Source of the DNA: Parageobacillus sp. KH3-4
GTDB taxonomy: Bacteria; Bacillota; Bacilli; Bacillales; Anoxybacillaceae
DNA: 64,000 nt
Direction: 5' to 3'
NCBI RefSeq assembly: GCF_022846435.1
Contig: NZ_AP025627.1
Span: forward strand, 3,444,001-3,508,000
Made by a program: the position numbers and the translations under genes. The notes beneath the pieces are model-generated. The model had not been told where the DNA came from, did no database searches, and saw nothing but the letters and a program-made list of their open reading frames with translations. Numbering within the stretch: position 1 is the stretch's first letter; each line of letters opens with the position of its first letter. Below, piece by piece: positions 27,773 through 37,006 of this stretch.

Positions 27773-28522
27773 TTAGCGTTCGGAAAGAAGTCGAAACATA
27801 CCAAAACCTTGGGAGTTTCGTCCGCCAATACCGACACGATACAAAAAGGTTAAGTTGCCTGGAGACGAGCAAAGGCGATAATGTCCGAGCCAAGCAGTAA
27901 TATAAAATCCTTTAAAGATCGTCACAACTTTCTGCTTTTCTGTCACGCGAATTGGTTCGATAAACAACCGTTCTTTCGGTGGAATGCCATAATATGCTTC
28001 ATATTTATTGCGAAAATTTAATTCAACTAAATGGGAAAATACTTCATCGTATGGGCTAAAAAATTGTGTTTTTTTGCTTCCGTCAACGAGTTCGTACGTG
28101 CTGTAAACCGTTAGAGGCGAAAGCATCTCTATTTCGATTTCTTTTCCTTTAATGTCACGTTTTTCTACATCAATTCGCTTTATTTCCACAGGTTGCCCAC
28201 CGACTTGCACATCTGGATGCAATAACAAATATTCTCCGAGTTCTTGTGTCAGTTCAGGCAATACTGTGCCAACATGCCAGTAAAATTCCTCATAAAAAGT
28301 AATTGTTTTTCTTTCAAAATTTAATTGATGCGGACCGTATAGACGGCTAAACGTAAATAACTTATACGATCGTTTTTCTTTACGAAAACCTACCTCATGC
28401 AAAAACTCAGAAAATTTCGGATTTCTCAAAGAATGATATAGCAATCCTTGCAATTGTTGTTGATAATGTAGTGGAAGGGTTATAGGATTGTCGCGTCCAC
28501 TCATTGCAATCGTCAGTCGCAT
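27773..28522 (-). CDS. cas6: CRISPR endoribonuclease Cas6
   Basis: 249 residues with the two-ferredoxin-like RAMP form. The signature Gly-rich loop near the C-terminus is GIGGRNSQGFGMF (about 231-243), and candidate catalytic His residues are His30 and His42. Cas6 cuts the repeat hairpin or repeat sequence in the precursor transcript to leave the 8-nt 5' handle. It lies 14 nt after cas2 as the last cas gene, next to the leader of array 1. In most type I-B loci cas6 is the first gene, so this order is unusual. Confidence 0.93.
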   Translation of the reverse strand: MRLTIAMSGRDNPITLPLHYQQQLQGLLYHSLRNPKFSEFLHEVGFRKEKRSYKLFTFSRLYGPHQLNFERKTITFYEEFYWHVGTVLPELTQELGEYLLLHPDVQVGGQPVEIKRIDVEKRDIKGKEIEIEMLSPLTVYSTYELVDGSKKTQFFSPYDEVFSHLVELNFRNKYEAYYGIPPKERLFIEPIRVTEKQKVVTIFKGFYITAWLGHYRLCSSPGNLTFLYRVGIGGRNSQGFGMFRLLSER

Positions 28523-28536
28523 CGTTTCCCTACTTT

Positions 28537-28809
28537 CTAAAGAATGAATTCATCTCCACCTTTTTTCAACCCCATCTCTTCACGCTGAGAATATTTTTGT
28601 GAGCGAAACGTGTAAAAAATGACGGAATCTTCATCGGGATCCATGATGCTTTGCAGCTCCATTTTTAATTTTTGGTAATTGGCAACGGTTATCTCGCCCT
28701 CAAACACGGAATTTTGCACCCAATGGAGATATTTGCGTGCAATTTTTAATGCCTTCGCAACGCGCTTTTCATTAAAATCATACACCAAAATGACAAACAA
28801 TGCTTCCAC
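28537..28809 (-). CDS. cas2: CRISPR integrase subunit Cas2
   Basis: 90 residues, normal length. The N-terminus FVILVYDFNEKRVAKALKIA has the conserved Asp after the first strand, and HWVQNSVFEGEIT is the family motif. With Cas1 it forms the complex that inserts new spacers at the leader end. Starts immediately after the cas1 stop codon. Confidence 0.95.
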   Translation of the reverse strand: MEALFVILVYDFNEKRVAKALKIARKYLHWVQNSVFEGEITVANYQKLKMELQSIMDPDEDSVIFYTFRSQKYSQREEMGLKKGGDEFIL

Positions 28810-29811
28810 CTACCATTTCGCCGCGTATGGCTCGTATGTTTTTTCTCCTAACAAATGCTTTTGAATTTTATATAGCTCTAGCCGAATCAATCGGCGATAG
28901 GAAACGGATTTGCCAAGGTGACGGTGCTGCACCGTTGTCTGCATTTTTTTCTCAAGTTCGCTGACGAATAATTTTCGTCCTTCTTCATTAAGCAAAATCC
29001 CGCCTGTCAATTTTTCAAAGTGCTTTGCCGATAGCATTTTCTTATTAACAAGAGTGAAAATAAGGCGGTCCACAATAATCGGTTTAAAAATTTCTGCCAC
29101 ATCAAGATTAAGTGAAAACCGCCGAAAATTCGTGCTATGTAAAAAACCGATCCGCGGATCTAAGTACGTTTTGTAAATTTCGCTAAGACACATCGTATAC
29201 ACAATCGAATTACCAAAGCTAATTAACGCATTGAGCCGATTGTGCGGAGGGCGCTTGGTCCGTTTTTCGAACACGAAATCGGGATGACGAATAATGATAT
29301 CAAAGGTGGAATAATACATTTCCCGAATATGCCCTTCGGCTGCCATTAGCTGCTCTACTGTTTGCGCCTGTTTTACTCGCTCTTCTTCTTGTTCTATCGC
29401 TACCAACACTCGATCCAACACGTCTGTTTCAGGTAGACGAGAGCGGTAATATTTGATGACCCTTGTCATCTGCTGGATAGCCCCTTTGACAAACAGCCGC
29501 GCCAAGTCAAGCCGCTTAGCGTTATCGATATAATGTTCCGCTTGCTTTAAGATCACATGTCCAGCGTTTAAATGTTCGCGCGGATAAAAAGAGCCCACAT
29601 AGTATCCGTGATGATTGAAATAATGAACAATAATCTCCTTTTGCGCCACAAACTCGAGAAACTTTTTTGATACATCGACTTCTCCAAAAATATATATATC
29701 GTTCGTATTTTCTACTGGGATATATCGTTTCCGTTCCTCTGTTTCGAAGTACAAACTATTATCTTTGCGGCGAAGCTCTCCGTTTTGAAAAATATACAGC
29801 GTCTTTTTCAT
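28810..29811 (-). CDS. cas1: CRISPR integrase Cas1 (type I-B)
   Basis: 333 residues from the ATG at 29811. The N-terminal beta domain (ending near FNHHGYYVGSFYP) is followed by the helical catalytic domain with metal ligands visible as Glu in AAEGHIREMYY, His in GFLHSTNFRR and Asp/Glu in LNLDVAEIFKP. It catalyses spacer integration with Cas2. The ATG lies two bases after the stop codon that the intact cas4 frame would use. Confidence 0.95.
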   Translation of the reverse strand: MKKTLYIFQNGELRRKDNSLYFETEERKRYIPVENTNDIYIFGEVDVSKKFLEFVAQKEIIVHYFNHHGYYVGSFYPREHLNAGHVILKQAEHYIDNAKRLDLARLFVKGAIQQMTRVIKYYRSRLPETDVLDRVLVAIEQEEERVKQAQTVEQLMAAEGHIREMYYSTFDIIIRHPDFVFEKRTKRPPHNRLNALISFGNSIVYTMCLSEIYKTYLDPRIGFLHSTNFRRFSLNLDVAEIFKPIIVDRLIFTLVNKKMLSAKHFEKLTGGILLNEEGRKLFVSELEKKMQTTVQHRHLGKSVSYRRLIRLELYKIQKHLLGEKTYEPYAAKW

Positions 29812-29813
29812 TA

Positions 29814-30333
29814 CTATTCCTCCGCCCAACAATATTCACGATATGCACATTTCGCGCAAAAAGAAATCTTTTTTGGTGAAGGCGGCACCGGCATGCGGGC
29901 GATGCGGTGGATGTCTGCCACCGCCTGTTTTTAACTCTTGTTTCGCTTCTTCCGTCCATTCTACCGTCTCTTTTTTCCTCTCTTCCGGAAATAGCAATTC
30001 TCCTTTTGCATCAATCCCCATTTCGCGAAGCGTATCTAAGTAATAGAGAAGCTGCGTTTTGGCGCTTTTTAAATATCGAGATGATTTTTTTACTTCACCA
30101 ATCACTAATTGTCCATCTTCTTTACGAATACGGTCCACGACAATATTTCCTATCGATATTTCCTTTTTATTCCTTTGATAATATGTCTCGGAAATAAATC
30201 GCCCGATATCGAGCGCCTCATCCTCTTGATCTGGAGCAATTTGATGTTTCATCATCCATACTTCGCGCGGACAAATGTAGTAGTACCATATATCGGTTCC
30301 AGTCACAGGCATTTCATATTCCAATCGAAACAC
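29814..30333 (-). pseudogene. cas4: cas4 with a one-base frameshift before the Fe-S cysteines
   Basis: The frame from the GTG at 30333 reads as Cas4 (one Cys in YYYICPREVWMMKH, nuclease motif VIGEVKKSSR) up to about residue 135. It then switches to an unrelated tail and stops at 29836. In the next frame the proper C-terminus continues: ADIHRIARMPVPPSPKK, then FCAKCAYREYCW with the three remaining cluster cysteines, ending at TAG 29814-29816. The shift is explained by one extra A in a run of five (29928-29932 on the plus strand). Cas4 is a RecB-like nuclease that trims new spacers and checks the PAM. Possibilities are true inactivation, programmed slippage at the homopolymer, or a sequencing error. 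Confidence 0.88.
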
Positions 30334-32667
30334 CTACCATATCATTCCTTTGCTTTTGGTTTTATATCCTAGAATCGCGTCGTAAAAATCTTCAAGAGAA
30401 TCATAATTGACATAACCAATTCCGTGCACAATCGGCGGCTTGTTATCAACAGTTCTTGGTATCGAAATTACATATTGATAAAATAAAGACTTCATCGCCG
30501 CAAATTGCTTATTTCGTTCCCAACGGTCAGTTAACTGGATAACTTTTTCATACTGTCGGAAAATTTCTTGTGCTTCTTCATCGAGCTCAATAAATACATT
30601 TATTTTTTCCTCCTCCCCTTCAATCAGATGAAAGCGGGAAACAGGCGCGCGATCGGATGTCTCTTCTCCGTCAAAATATAGTGTCATTATTCCTTTTAAC
30701 AGCCGTTCTGATTCAGCATTACTTATTCGATTGGATAATAAATGAAAATATTCTGTAATAAGCTGCAAAAACTGTCCTTCCTCGATCTTTACTTGTTTGC
30801 TCAACATGGTTTTCGTAATATCTAGACGAATGGAATCATAAATATAACTAGCATACAATCTTTGCCCGTCGGTTAAAGAAACGACATGTACTTCTCCTTT
30901 TCTGTCTCCATTCCGATTGCATCTTCCAGCCGCTTGCTGAATCGAATCAAGCGGTGCCAAATCACGGTATACCACATCAAAATCAATATCGACTCCCGCT
31001 TCAATCAACTGCGTACTAACCACAATGTGGTATACCCCTTTTTTGGCATCCTCTATTCTCCTCAATCTTTCTTTTGGAGGAATATGAGTGGATAAAAATG
31101 TGACTTCTTCCGCACCGATTGTGTTGATAATCTCTTCATACAAACACTTCGCACTTTCAATCGTATTCATAATGAATAAATATGTTTTTCCTGATTCTAT
31201 TTCTACCTGATCCCAAAAGGACTCTATCGTTAATGACTTCTGAACATGTGAAAATAACGTCACTCTAGATAGAGGCTGAAAATACTTTTTTGGGTCCACA
31301 AGTAAAACAGTATTTTCAAAAATTCCTGGGTCAGTCGCTGAGCTAAAAAGAAAGTAACAGTTTAATTCCTGCGCCATCGCCATAAACACCTGTTTAATCG
31401 CCAACCAATATCGATGCGGAACAGCCTGAACTTCATCAATAATAAAAATCGCATTAGTCAGACGATGAAATTTCCGTAACGCACTGTTTTTATTGGAAAA
31501 AATCGTTCCAAACAATTGCACAAAAGTTGTTAAAATAAATTCCGCATTCCATCCTTCTATTAATAATTTGGCAATTTCATACGTTGCATCGTATCGTTCG
31601 TCATCTTTTATTACCGTATATTGCGTATCCGCCAAATGATGATGTTCAAGCATTAGCCGATGATCGACATCGATGCCATTGGCGAAAAATATATCTCTTA
31701 TCACTTTGCTAGTTTGATCAATCACGCTTAAAAACGGAAGACTGTATATAATACGTGGCTTGACTTTCCATTCCTTTTCGATTTCTGCTTTTAGCTGCAA
31801 TGCAAATTGAAGGGAAGCTAATGTTTTTCCCATTCCTGTCGGCAAATTCAAAGAGTAAAAATGTTCGTTTATATCAATCGGAGCGCAGACAACTTCTTGG
31901 AATGCCTGCTCCCGCAAGCGGTTCATCTGTGTATTCTTCCAGCTCTGACGTGCTTTATAGGTATAAATCAGATTGTCAGGAATTTCTCTTCGTTCTGAGA
32001 AAGACCATGTTTCTTTTTGGATAATCCCTGCTTCTGATTTATCGGCATCGATCAAAAGCGAAAAGAGAAATAACACATATAAATAAGGAACAACCGAGTC
32101 GTTCGTTTTATTCCATCTCATAATAAAGCGGCGCAATCGTCTTGTCTCGGCAAATAAATCATCCAGCCACTTCTGAAACTTTTCTTTCGTCCATCTTTCA
32201 TTTTTATCGAGAAGGCATAGTGACTTGATTTGCTCATTCAGCTGTTCAAAGTCAATGGAATCAACTTGCCGTCGCAACAGCTCTTTTGTTTCTTCACCAA
32301 ACTTTTTAAATTCTTCGAGCCAATCATCCAAATTGCCATGATGGCGTTTTACAATGATAAAACTGATGCACCGCCAGAATTCATCGAATTGCTTATTTTC
32401 CTTCAAAAATGAAATTAGCAAGGCGGCGGAAAGAAGCGCATGGCCTTTTAACTGGGGAGCTTCATGAAATTGCTCTGGAGACTGGAGATACTGTTGAAAA
32501 AAACCATTCGCTTTGCCGATGTCATGAAAAACGGCAATCCATTTGTTCAATTGAGAAAACCATGATTGCTTTGCGATTGGAATTTCTTTTTCCGACAAAA
32601 ACAGGGAGGAGAGATGCTCTACCCCCTGTAAATGTTTAGACAAGTGATAATGAGGATGAGAATACAT
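30334..32667 (-). CDS. cas3: CRISPR nuclease-helicase Cas3 (HD + DExD/H)
   Basis: 777 residues from the ATG at 32667 (AAAGGA upstream), 4 nt after cas5. The N-terminal HD nuclease has His48-Asp49 in AVFHDIGKAN and a later HH pair in VKRHHGNL. The helicase has Walker A LPTGMGKT (Lys281), motif II DEVQ (411-414), motif III SSATDP, and motif VI QAAGRCNRNG. Cas3 is recruited by Cascade to degrade target DNA. All key residues appear intact, so interference should be possible. The stop abuts the cas4 GTG. Confidence 0.94.
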   Translation of the reverse strand: MYSHPHYHLSKHLQGVEHLSSLFLSEKEIPIAKQSWFSQLNKWIAVFHDIGKANGFFQQYLQSPEQFHEAPQLKGHALLSAALLISFLKENKQFDEFWRCISFIIVKRHHGNLDDWLEEFKKFGEETKELLRRQVDSIDFEQLNEQIKSLCLLDKNERWTKEKFQKWLDDLFAETRRLRRFIMRWNKTNDSVVPYLYVLFLFSLLIDADKSEAGIIQKETWSFSERREIPDNLIYTYKARQSWKNTQMNRLREQAFQEVVCAPIDINEHFYSLNLPTGMGKTLASLQFALQLKAEIEKEWKVKPRIIYSLPFLSVIDQTSKVIRDIFFANGIDVDHRLMLEHHHLADTQYTVIKDDERYDATYEIAKLLIEGWNAEFILTTFVQLFGTIFSNKNSALRKFHRLTNAIFIIDEVQAVPHRYWLAIKQVFMAMAQELNCYFLFSSATDPGIFENTVLLVDPKKYFQPLSRVTLFSHVQKSLTIESFWDQVEIESGKTYLFIMNTIESAKCLYEEIINTIGAEEVTFLSTHIPPKERLRRIEDAKKGVYHIVVSTQLIEAGVDIDFDVVYRDLAPLDSIQQAAGRCNRNGDRKGEVHVVSLTDGQRLYASYIYDSIRLDITKTMLSKQVKIEEGQFLQLITEYFHLLSNRISNAESERLLKGIMTLYFDGEETSDRAPVSRFHLIEGEEEKINVFIELDEEAQEIFRQYEKVIQLTDRWERNKQFAAMKSLFYQYVISIPRTVDNKPPIVHGIGYVNYDSLEDFYDAILGYKTKSKGMIW

Positions 32668-32671
32668 CTCA

Positions 32672-33409
32672 TCATTCCTTTCTGTGATCGTATAAAAATA
32701 CGATGCGCTCTCCCGCCTTGTTTTCCCAATAATGCGACACAACCGCACGGATCGCTTCTCCGCTTGCTTCAAACAAAACTTCTTCATAGTCAGACACAAT
32801 TCGCTCCTCGTCGATCTGAAAAGCGAACCGTTCCTTTCTATATTCCTTTCCCGATTCGATACAAAGGGATGTCACATATTTTTCAGGAATCACCGAAACA
32901 ATCGAAACCGTCTCCGCATTGTTATTAACTAGGCGAAATTCCTCCAAAGAAACATAATGGACATCAGCGATGCACTCACTAAGCCCCATGCAGACGGTAT
33001 ATACACTTCGGTGCTGTTGTACATAATCGATTAATTGGTGAAACAAAGACTGCTCTTTTACATGGACGTAGCAACGAAAATGCGGAAACCGCAAAAATTC
33101 GGTACGAATTTGCGTCCGTGCTCCTTCACGTCGTTGTTTTGGAACCCATATATTTCCTTTCGTATTGACATGGTTCAATCCCATCCGCATTTTCCGAACC
33201 GGGCTCATAATGCGAATCGCCATGTTGACCGTTTCATGATTCACATAACGCAAATATTCATTTTCTTCTTTTCCCAAACCAATAATAGCCCCCAATATGC
33301 CAAAAAAAGATGTAGGCGGAATGATCGAATAAGTCAAAGGTGATGACGTAGAATAGATTTTGCGAAAATGCCCGAAATCTGCACGAATATCAAATACAAG
33401 CACATTCAT
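32672..33409 (-). CDS. cas5: Cascade subunit Cas5 (type I-B)
   Basis: 245 residues from the ATG at 33409 (AAGG about 9 nt upstream); ATG 33418 is an alternative with no spacing to a ribosome site. The N-terminus MNVLVFDIRADFGHFRK and the motif PPTSFFGILGAIIGLGKEE match Cas5 RAMP proteins of the Hmari/Tneap type. It binds the crRNA 5' handle within Cascade. Lies between cas7 and cas3. Confidence 0.92.
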   Translation of the reverse strand: MNVLVFDIRADFGHFRKIYSTSSPLTYSIIPPTSFFGILGAIIGLGKEENEYLRYVNHETVNMAIRIMSPVRKMRMGLNHVNTKGNIWVPKQRREGARTQIRTEFLRFPHFRCYVHVKEQSLFHQLIDYVQQHRSVYTVCMGLSECIADVHYVSLEEFRLVNNNAETVSIVSVIPEKYVTSLCIESGKEYRKERFAFQIDEERIVSDYEEVLFEASGEAIRAVVSHYWENKAGERIVFLYDHRKE

Positions 33410-33424
33410 GTTCTTCATTCCTTG

Positions 33425-34381
33425 CTATTTGATCTCTACTGGAATTCCCGCAGTTTTCAAACTTTCGATAATATCTTCACTGCACACAAGACGATCGTCT
33501 GTTTTGATCTCTACTCTTTCAATTTTCTCTTTTTGTTTTTCCATAGCACGGATCAATGGTGCAGTATCGAGCGTATAGTCAGACACATCGCGGATTTCCT
33601 CATCGACTTTTTCTGAGTGTAAAGAAATATATTTATCTAACTCCCCGATATGAAAATGTTTTTCTTTATAGACAACACGAAGCAATAAGCGAGGAATTTG
33701 CCCTACTTTAGAGCGCGAAATCAAATTTTTCGTGCCATTCCACATCGCATCGAGCAACAATTGCACATCTTCTTCCGTCAGTTTCGTATATGAGGCAGCT
33801 GCTTCATTGATAACCCCATAAAAAGCAATAAGGGAATAAGGAAGAACATATTCTTCCCGAAATGTTTTTTGCATCATCCTACTTCCCGATGCAAAAGCAC
33901 CTGTTCCTTTAATATATTCCAGTTTGACTGCGTGAAGCGACTGTCCCATTTTAAATTGAACGGGTCCTGTATGAGTAATAGAACTCTTTTCTTTTGAATT
34001 TTTCTCAATTGGCAGCGTAACGCCAAATAACCGAACATCAATACATTGTCGCAGTATTTCCTCATTAATAATCTGTTTCATCTCAGCAAGCGACAGTTTG
34101 GATTTATCTAATTTTTTGCCATCTTTGACTAAAAAATCTTCCGCTCGCGTTTTCGCATCCTGGATGTACTCATTTTCTCCCGCAATTTCGCGCACAAAAA
34201 TTTCTTGATGGCAAAAATCATGCAAATAATCTCGTATCGTCCGTTTTAATCGGACGTCTGTTACAATGTTTCTTCCTGTTTCTTCATCAATCCTTGGTTT
34301 ATTTTCATCGACCGGATCTCCGTTTGGATTAGCCCATTGCACATCGTATAAAAATAATAGTTCGGAACGATTTTGCAGCAT
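33425..34381 (-). CDS. cas7: Cascade backbone subunit Cas7 (Csh2 type)
   Basis: 318 residues. The opening FLYDVQWANPNGDPVDENKPRID, continuing into RNIVTDVRLKRTIRDYL, is diagnostic for Csh2/Cas7b. Multiple copies coat the spacer part of the crRNA. Its ribosome site GGAGGAAG lies in the last codons of cas8b, and the gap between genes is one base. Confidence 0.94.
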   Translation of the reverse strand: MLQNRSELLFLYDVQWANPNGDPVDENKPRIDEETGRNIVTDVRLKRTIRDYLHDFCHQEIFVREIAGENEYIQDAKTRAEDFLVKDGKKLDKSKLSLAEMKQIINEEILRQCIDVRLFGVTLPIEKNSKEKSSITHTGPVQFKMGQSLHAVKLEYIKGTGAFASGSRMMQKTFREEYVLPYSLIAFYGVINEAAASYTKLTEEDVQLLLDAMWNGTKNLISRSKVGQIPRLLLRVVYKEKHFHIGELDKYISLHSEKVDEEIRDVSDYTLDTAPLIRAMEKQKEKIERVEIKTDDRLVCSEDIIESLKTAGIPVEIK

Positions 34382-34382
34382 A

Positions 34383-36104
34383 TTATGCTTCCTCCTTCGC
34401 TATTATTAATGACTCTTTCACTTTGGACACAAGATTCATGCCGCAAGCAAAATAAAAATTCAATTCATCTACTGACATTTTCCACCGTGAGGATGAAAGC
34501 AAAAATAAAGTAGAAATTTCTTCAGCTAATTGCTTATGGATAAAATGATAGGATTCATACTCTTCCAACTTATTGATTACTTTCGGAAGCAGCCCTTTTA
34601 CTGTCCGCTCATCCATTTTCAACCCCATTAATTGCTTTAGAAAAGGCTTGCTGCCTCGCTTGTTTTGTTGAATGTCCAAAAGCATTTGTGTCAACGAACC
34701 AAGCAGAAAAACAGCTTTCTTTTCCGGAGTATCTAGCTGCTTCCCGTACTTTTCAAACAGCACATCAAATTTTTCGCTCATGGTAGCTCCTCCTTTAACC
34801 GGCAATACACCGGCTTGCTCTAAAAAGACAATCATGGCAATAGCCTGTCTCGTTTTATAAAAAAAGGACGGTTCCCCTGATTCGTAAGCAGGCAATTCTT
34901 TTCGCAACTGTTCCATGATGAATTTTGTTAAAAAAGAAACAGAAAGCAACCGTTTTTTGAATACCGACTCGACAATGTGCAAAAAATACTTGTCGTACGA
35001 ACTATGAAAGAAAGTCCGGATAAATCCAAAATGGAATGGATGATTTCCTTCCGCATATAGGAGTTGTTCAACATAGGACTTGGCTTTGAACAGCTCACTG
35101 ATTCTTGACGGTAACACATCTTCGATCAAAAGCAGAATTCGCTCCGCACTTTGAATTTTTTGCAAGAATAATAGTTGAATGGAAACAACATTTTCCATAT
35201 CCTTCAGGATGTCCATGACATCTTCTTCCGTAGTCATAAATGATTCTGCCTGATCCTGATGAATACGTACTTCTTTTTTATGGGAAGATAAATATTCCAA
35301 CACCTCAGCAAAACCATCATCATCCTCTGCAACAGGAACAATGAGCTTAGGGATAAGTAAATAGGAAAATCCATAAAATTGAAAGCGGAGCTTCTCTTCA
35401 ATAAATCTTCTTCCTTCTTCAATATATGACTTGCAAGAAAGACAAACAGGATAATTTCTCCACGCTTTGTCTTCATCTAACCCTCCAGTGATAAATCCCG
35501 GCTTGTCGAGCGTATAGAAACGGAATACCGACATTCTGCCAATAACAGTATCTTTTCGCTGTCCGCAAATGGAACAAACCTGATTAGATGCGGATAATTC
35601 CAAATCTTTTTCATTAATCAAAAACAGAAAAGCATCACGAAATTCAGGAATATCATAGAGATAGGACCCGTCCACCTTTAAAGAAAGAATAGTCCTTTCA
35701 CTAGAAAGAGCCAATTTGCTTTGCAATTCTTGTAAAATGTGTTCTTTTTCTTTCTCCAATACTTCTTGAATGCCACGGAAAAACTCATTTCCATTATTTT
35801 TACAAACCTTCTTAAACCATCCTAATACTTTTTGCTGGTACGTATTCTCTATCGTTGTGATTTTGGCTGTCGGCGAATAGTTCACCCCACGGGAGGAGCC
35901 GCTACGGAATAAATATTTACGAAAATCAGATTTCTGCTCCTCTACTTCACAGCCTTCCCAAACAAATGCACCGTCGTTCCCTCTTTGAAGAAGAATATGT
36001 ATGCAATTAGGATAGTCCGGGTTTTCAATGAACTGATCGATAGCTGCTTGGTCCTTTTCTCCTAACTCTATACACCCTATTTTCGCTATTGCCTCTATCA
36101 ACAT
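34383..36104 (-). CDS. cas8b: Cascade large subunit Cas8b (Csh1 type)
   Basis: 573 residues. Two zinc-ribbon cysteine pairs are visible (Cys177/Cys180 in CSICGQ and Cys221/Cys224 in CLSCK), a hallmark of the Csh1/Cas8b group, and the C-terminal part is helical. The large subunit recognises the PAM and helps recruit Cas3. First gene of the cas operon; GGGGTGAT precedes the ATG. The next genes cas7 and cas5 fit type I-B. Confidence 0.9.
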   Translation of the reverse strand: MLIEAIAKIGCIELGEKDQAAIDQFIENPDYPNCIHILLQRGNDGAFVWEGCEVEEQKSDFRKYLFRSGSSRGVNYSPTAKITTIENTYQQKVLGWFKKVCKNNGNEFFRGIQEVLEKEKEHILQELQSKLALSSERTILSLKVDGSYLYDIPEFRDAFLFLINEKDLELSASNQVCSICGQRKDTVIGRMSVFRFYTLDKPGFITGGLDEDKAWRNYPVCLSCKSYIEEGRRFIEEKLRFQFYGFSYLLIPKLIVPVAEDDDGFAEVLEYLSSHKKEVRIHQDQAESFMTTEEDVMDILKDMENVVSIQLLFLQKIQSAERILLLIEDVLPSRISELFKAKSYVEQLLYAEGNHPFHFGFIRTFFHSSYDKYFLHIVESVFKKRLLSVSFLTKFIMEQLRKELPAYESGEPSFFYKTRQAIAMIVFLEQAGVLPVKGGATMSEKFDVLFEKYGKQLDTPEKKAVFLLGSLTQMLLDIQQNKRGSKPFLKQLMGLKMDERTVKGLLPKVINKLEEYESYHFIHKQLAEEISTLFLLSSSRWKMSVDELNFYFACGMNLVSKVKESLIIAKEEA

Positions 36105-36403
36105 ATCACCCCATTATCCTGCTTTTTTACTATATTGTACCAAAATAGCATAAAAAAATAGAATTAAATTTTCTAATTTTTTGTGAAATATATGTTTGAT
36201 CCATTGAAAAGATTCTTACCTAAACATCGCCCAACGAATTGCTATATCAATGACAAAAAAGAAAAGGTCTACGTTTAACTACCTTTTCTCCCCTAATTAC
36301 TAGTATGAAATTCCATATAATTAAAATAGCTTACCTACTGCCCATGTCTTTGTAAGTAGGATACAAGCACGAAAGACAAGAGCAAATCTTAACTGTTCAT
36401 TTG
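36105..36403. other. Intergenic region carrying the cas promoter and array 2 terminator
   Basis: No gene. A possible -10 (TACAAT, minus strand, 36134-36139) lies 30 nt before cas8b within a very AT-rich stretch; no good -35 is seen. A degenerate repeat-like sequence may exist around 36345-36365 but is too weak to count. Confidence 0.5.
36260..36289 (-). terminator. Terminator between CRISPR array 2 and cas8b
   Basis: On the minus strand AGAAAAGGT pairs with ACCTTTTCT across a 12-nt loop and is followed by TTTTTT. It would end the array 2 transcript and keep it separate from the cas mRNA. Confidence 0.8.
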
Positions 36404-36838
36404 GTTCCAATTCCTCATAGTTAAGATATAAACTAAGTCTTCGTAAGGTATTTTTTGACCTTTGACAAGGGTTTCAATTCCTCATAGTTAAGATATAAAC
36501 ATATCAAGCAATCAGCAAGCAGAAAACGACAATGAAACGTTTCAATTCCTCATAGTTAAGATATAAACCGAAACGACCAAAGAAGAAACGCAAGAAATTA
36601 GAAGTATAGTTTCAATTCCTCATAGTTAAGATATAAACAATCGCTTTCACAACGTTGGCAGAACGAACAATACTGAGTTTCAATTCCTCATAGTTAAGAT
36701 ATAAACGTTAGAAGCGGAAATCTTTGAAATGGAAATCCGATAGTTTCAATTCCTCATAGTTAAGATATAAACGGTTAGCTGTTGCAACCGACGGTGTTTC
36801 CGAAATGAGTTTCAATTCCTCATAGTTAAGATATAAAC
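36404..36838 (-). CRISPR. CRISPR array 2, 7 repeats, type I-B
   Basis: Seven 30-bp repeats, the same sequence and orientation as array 1, with six spacers of 36-40 bp. Repeat starts are 36404, 36471, 36539, 36609, 36677, 36743 and 36809. Only the leader-distal repeat (36404) carries a substitution. The leader is at 36839-37006. Confidence 0.98.
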
Positions 36839-37006
36839 CCCAAAAAGACGTTGATATATCAAGCATTTTCTAAAATGGTTACATCCAGTATACGCCATTT
36901 TGAAAATTCCGTCAATACATAGGAATGTTGATGGCTGTAAGCACAAAGGAGAAACAAGAAGTGTCGTCGATCCCCCGGACTTTTTGCACGATTAGAGGTC
37001 GACGAC
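36839..37006 (-). promoter_or_regulatory. CRISPR leader 2, near-duplicate of leader 1
   Basis: TTGACG (36910-36915), 17 nt, TATACT (36887-36892) on the minus strand, and the hairpin GTCGTCGA/TCGACGAC at 36963-37006. Matches leader 1 along 168 nt with about seven differences. Similarity stops exactly after the hairpin. Confidence 0.85.

Noticed and set aside
36338-36366. Extra degenerate repeat at the old end of array 2
   Set aside because: Only a few bases match the repeat end (GATACAAGC); too weak to count.
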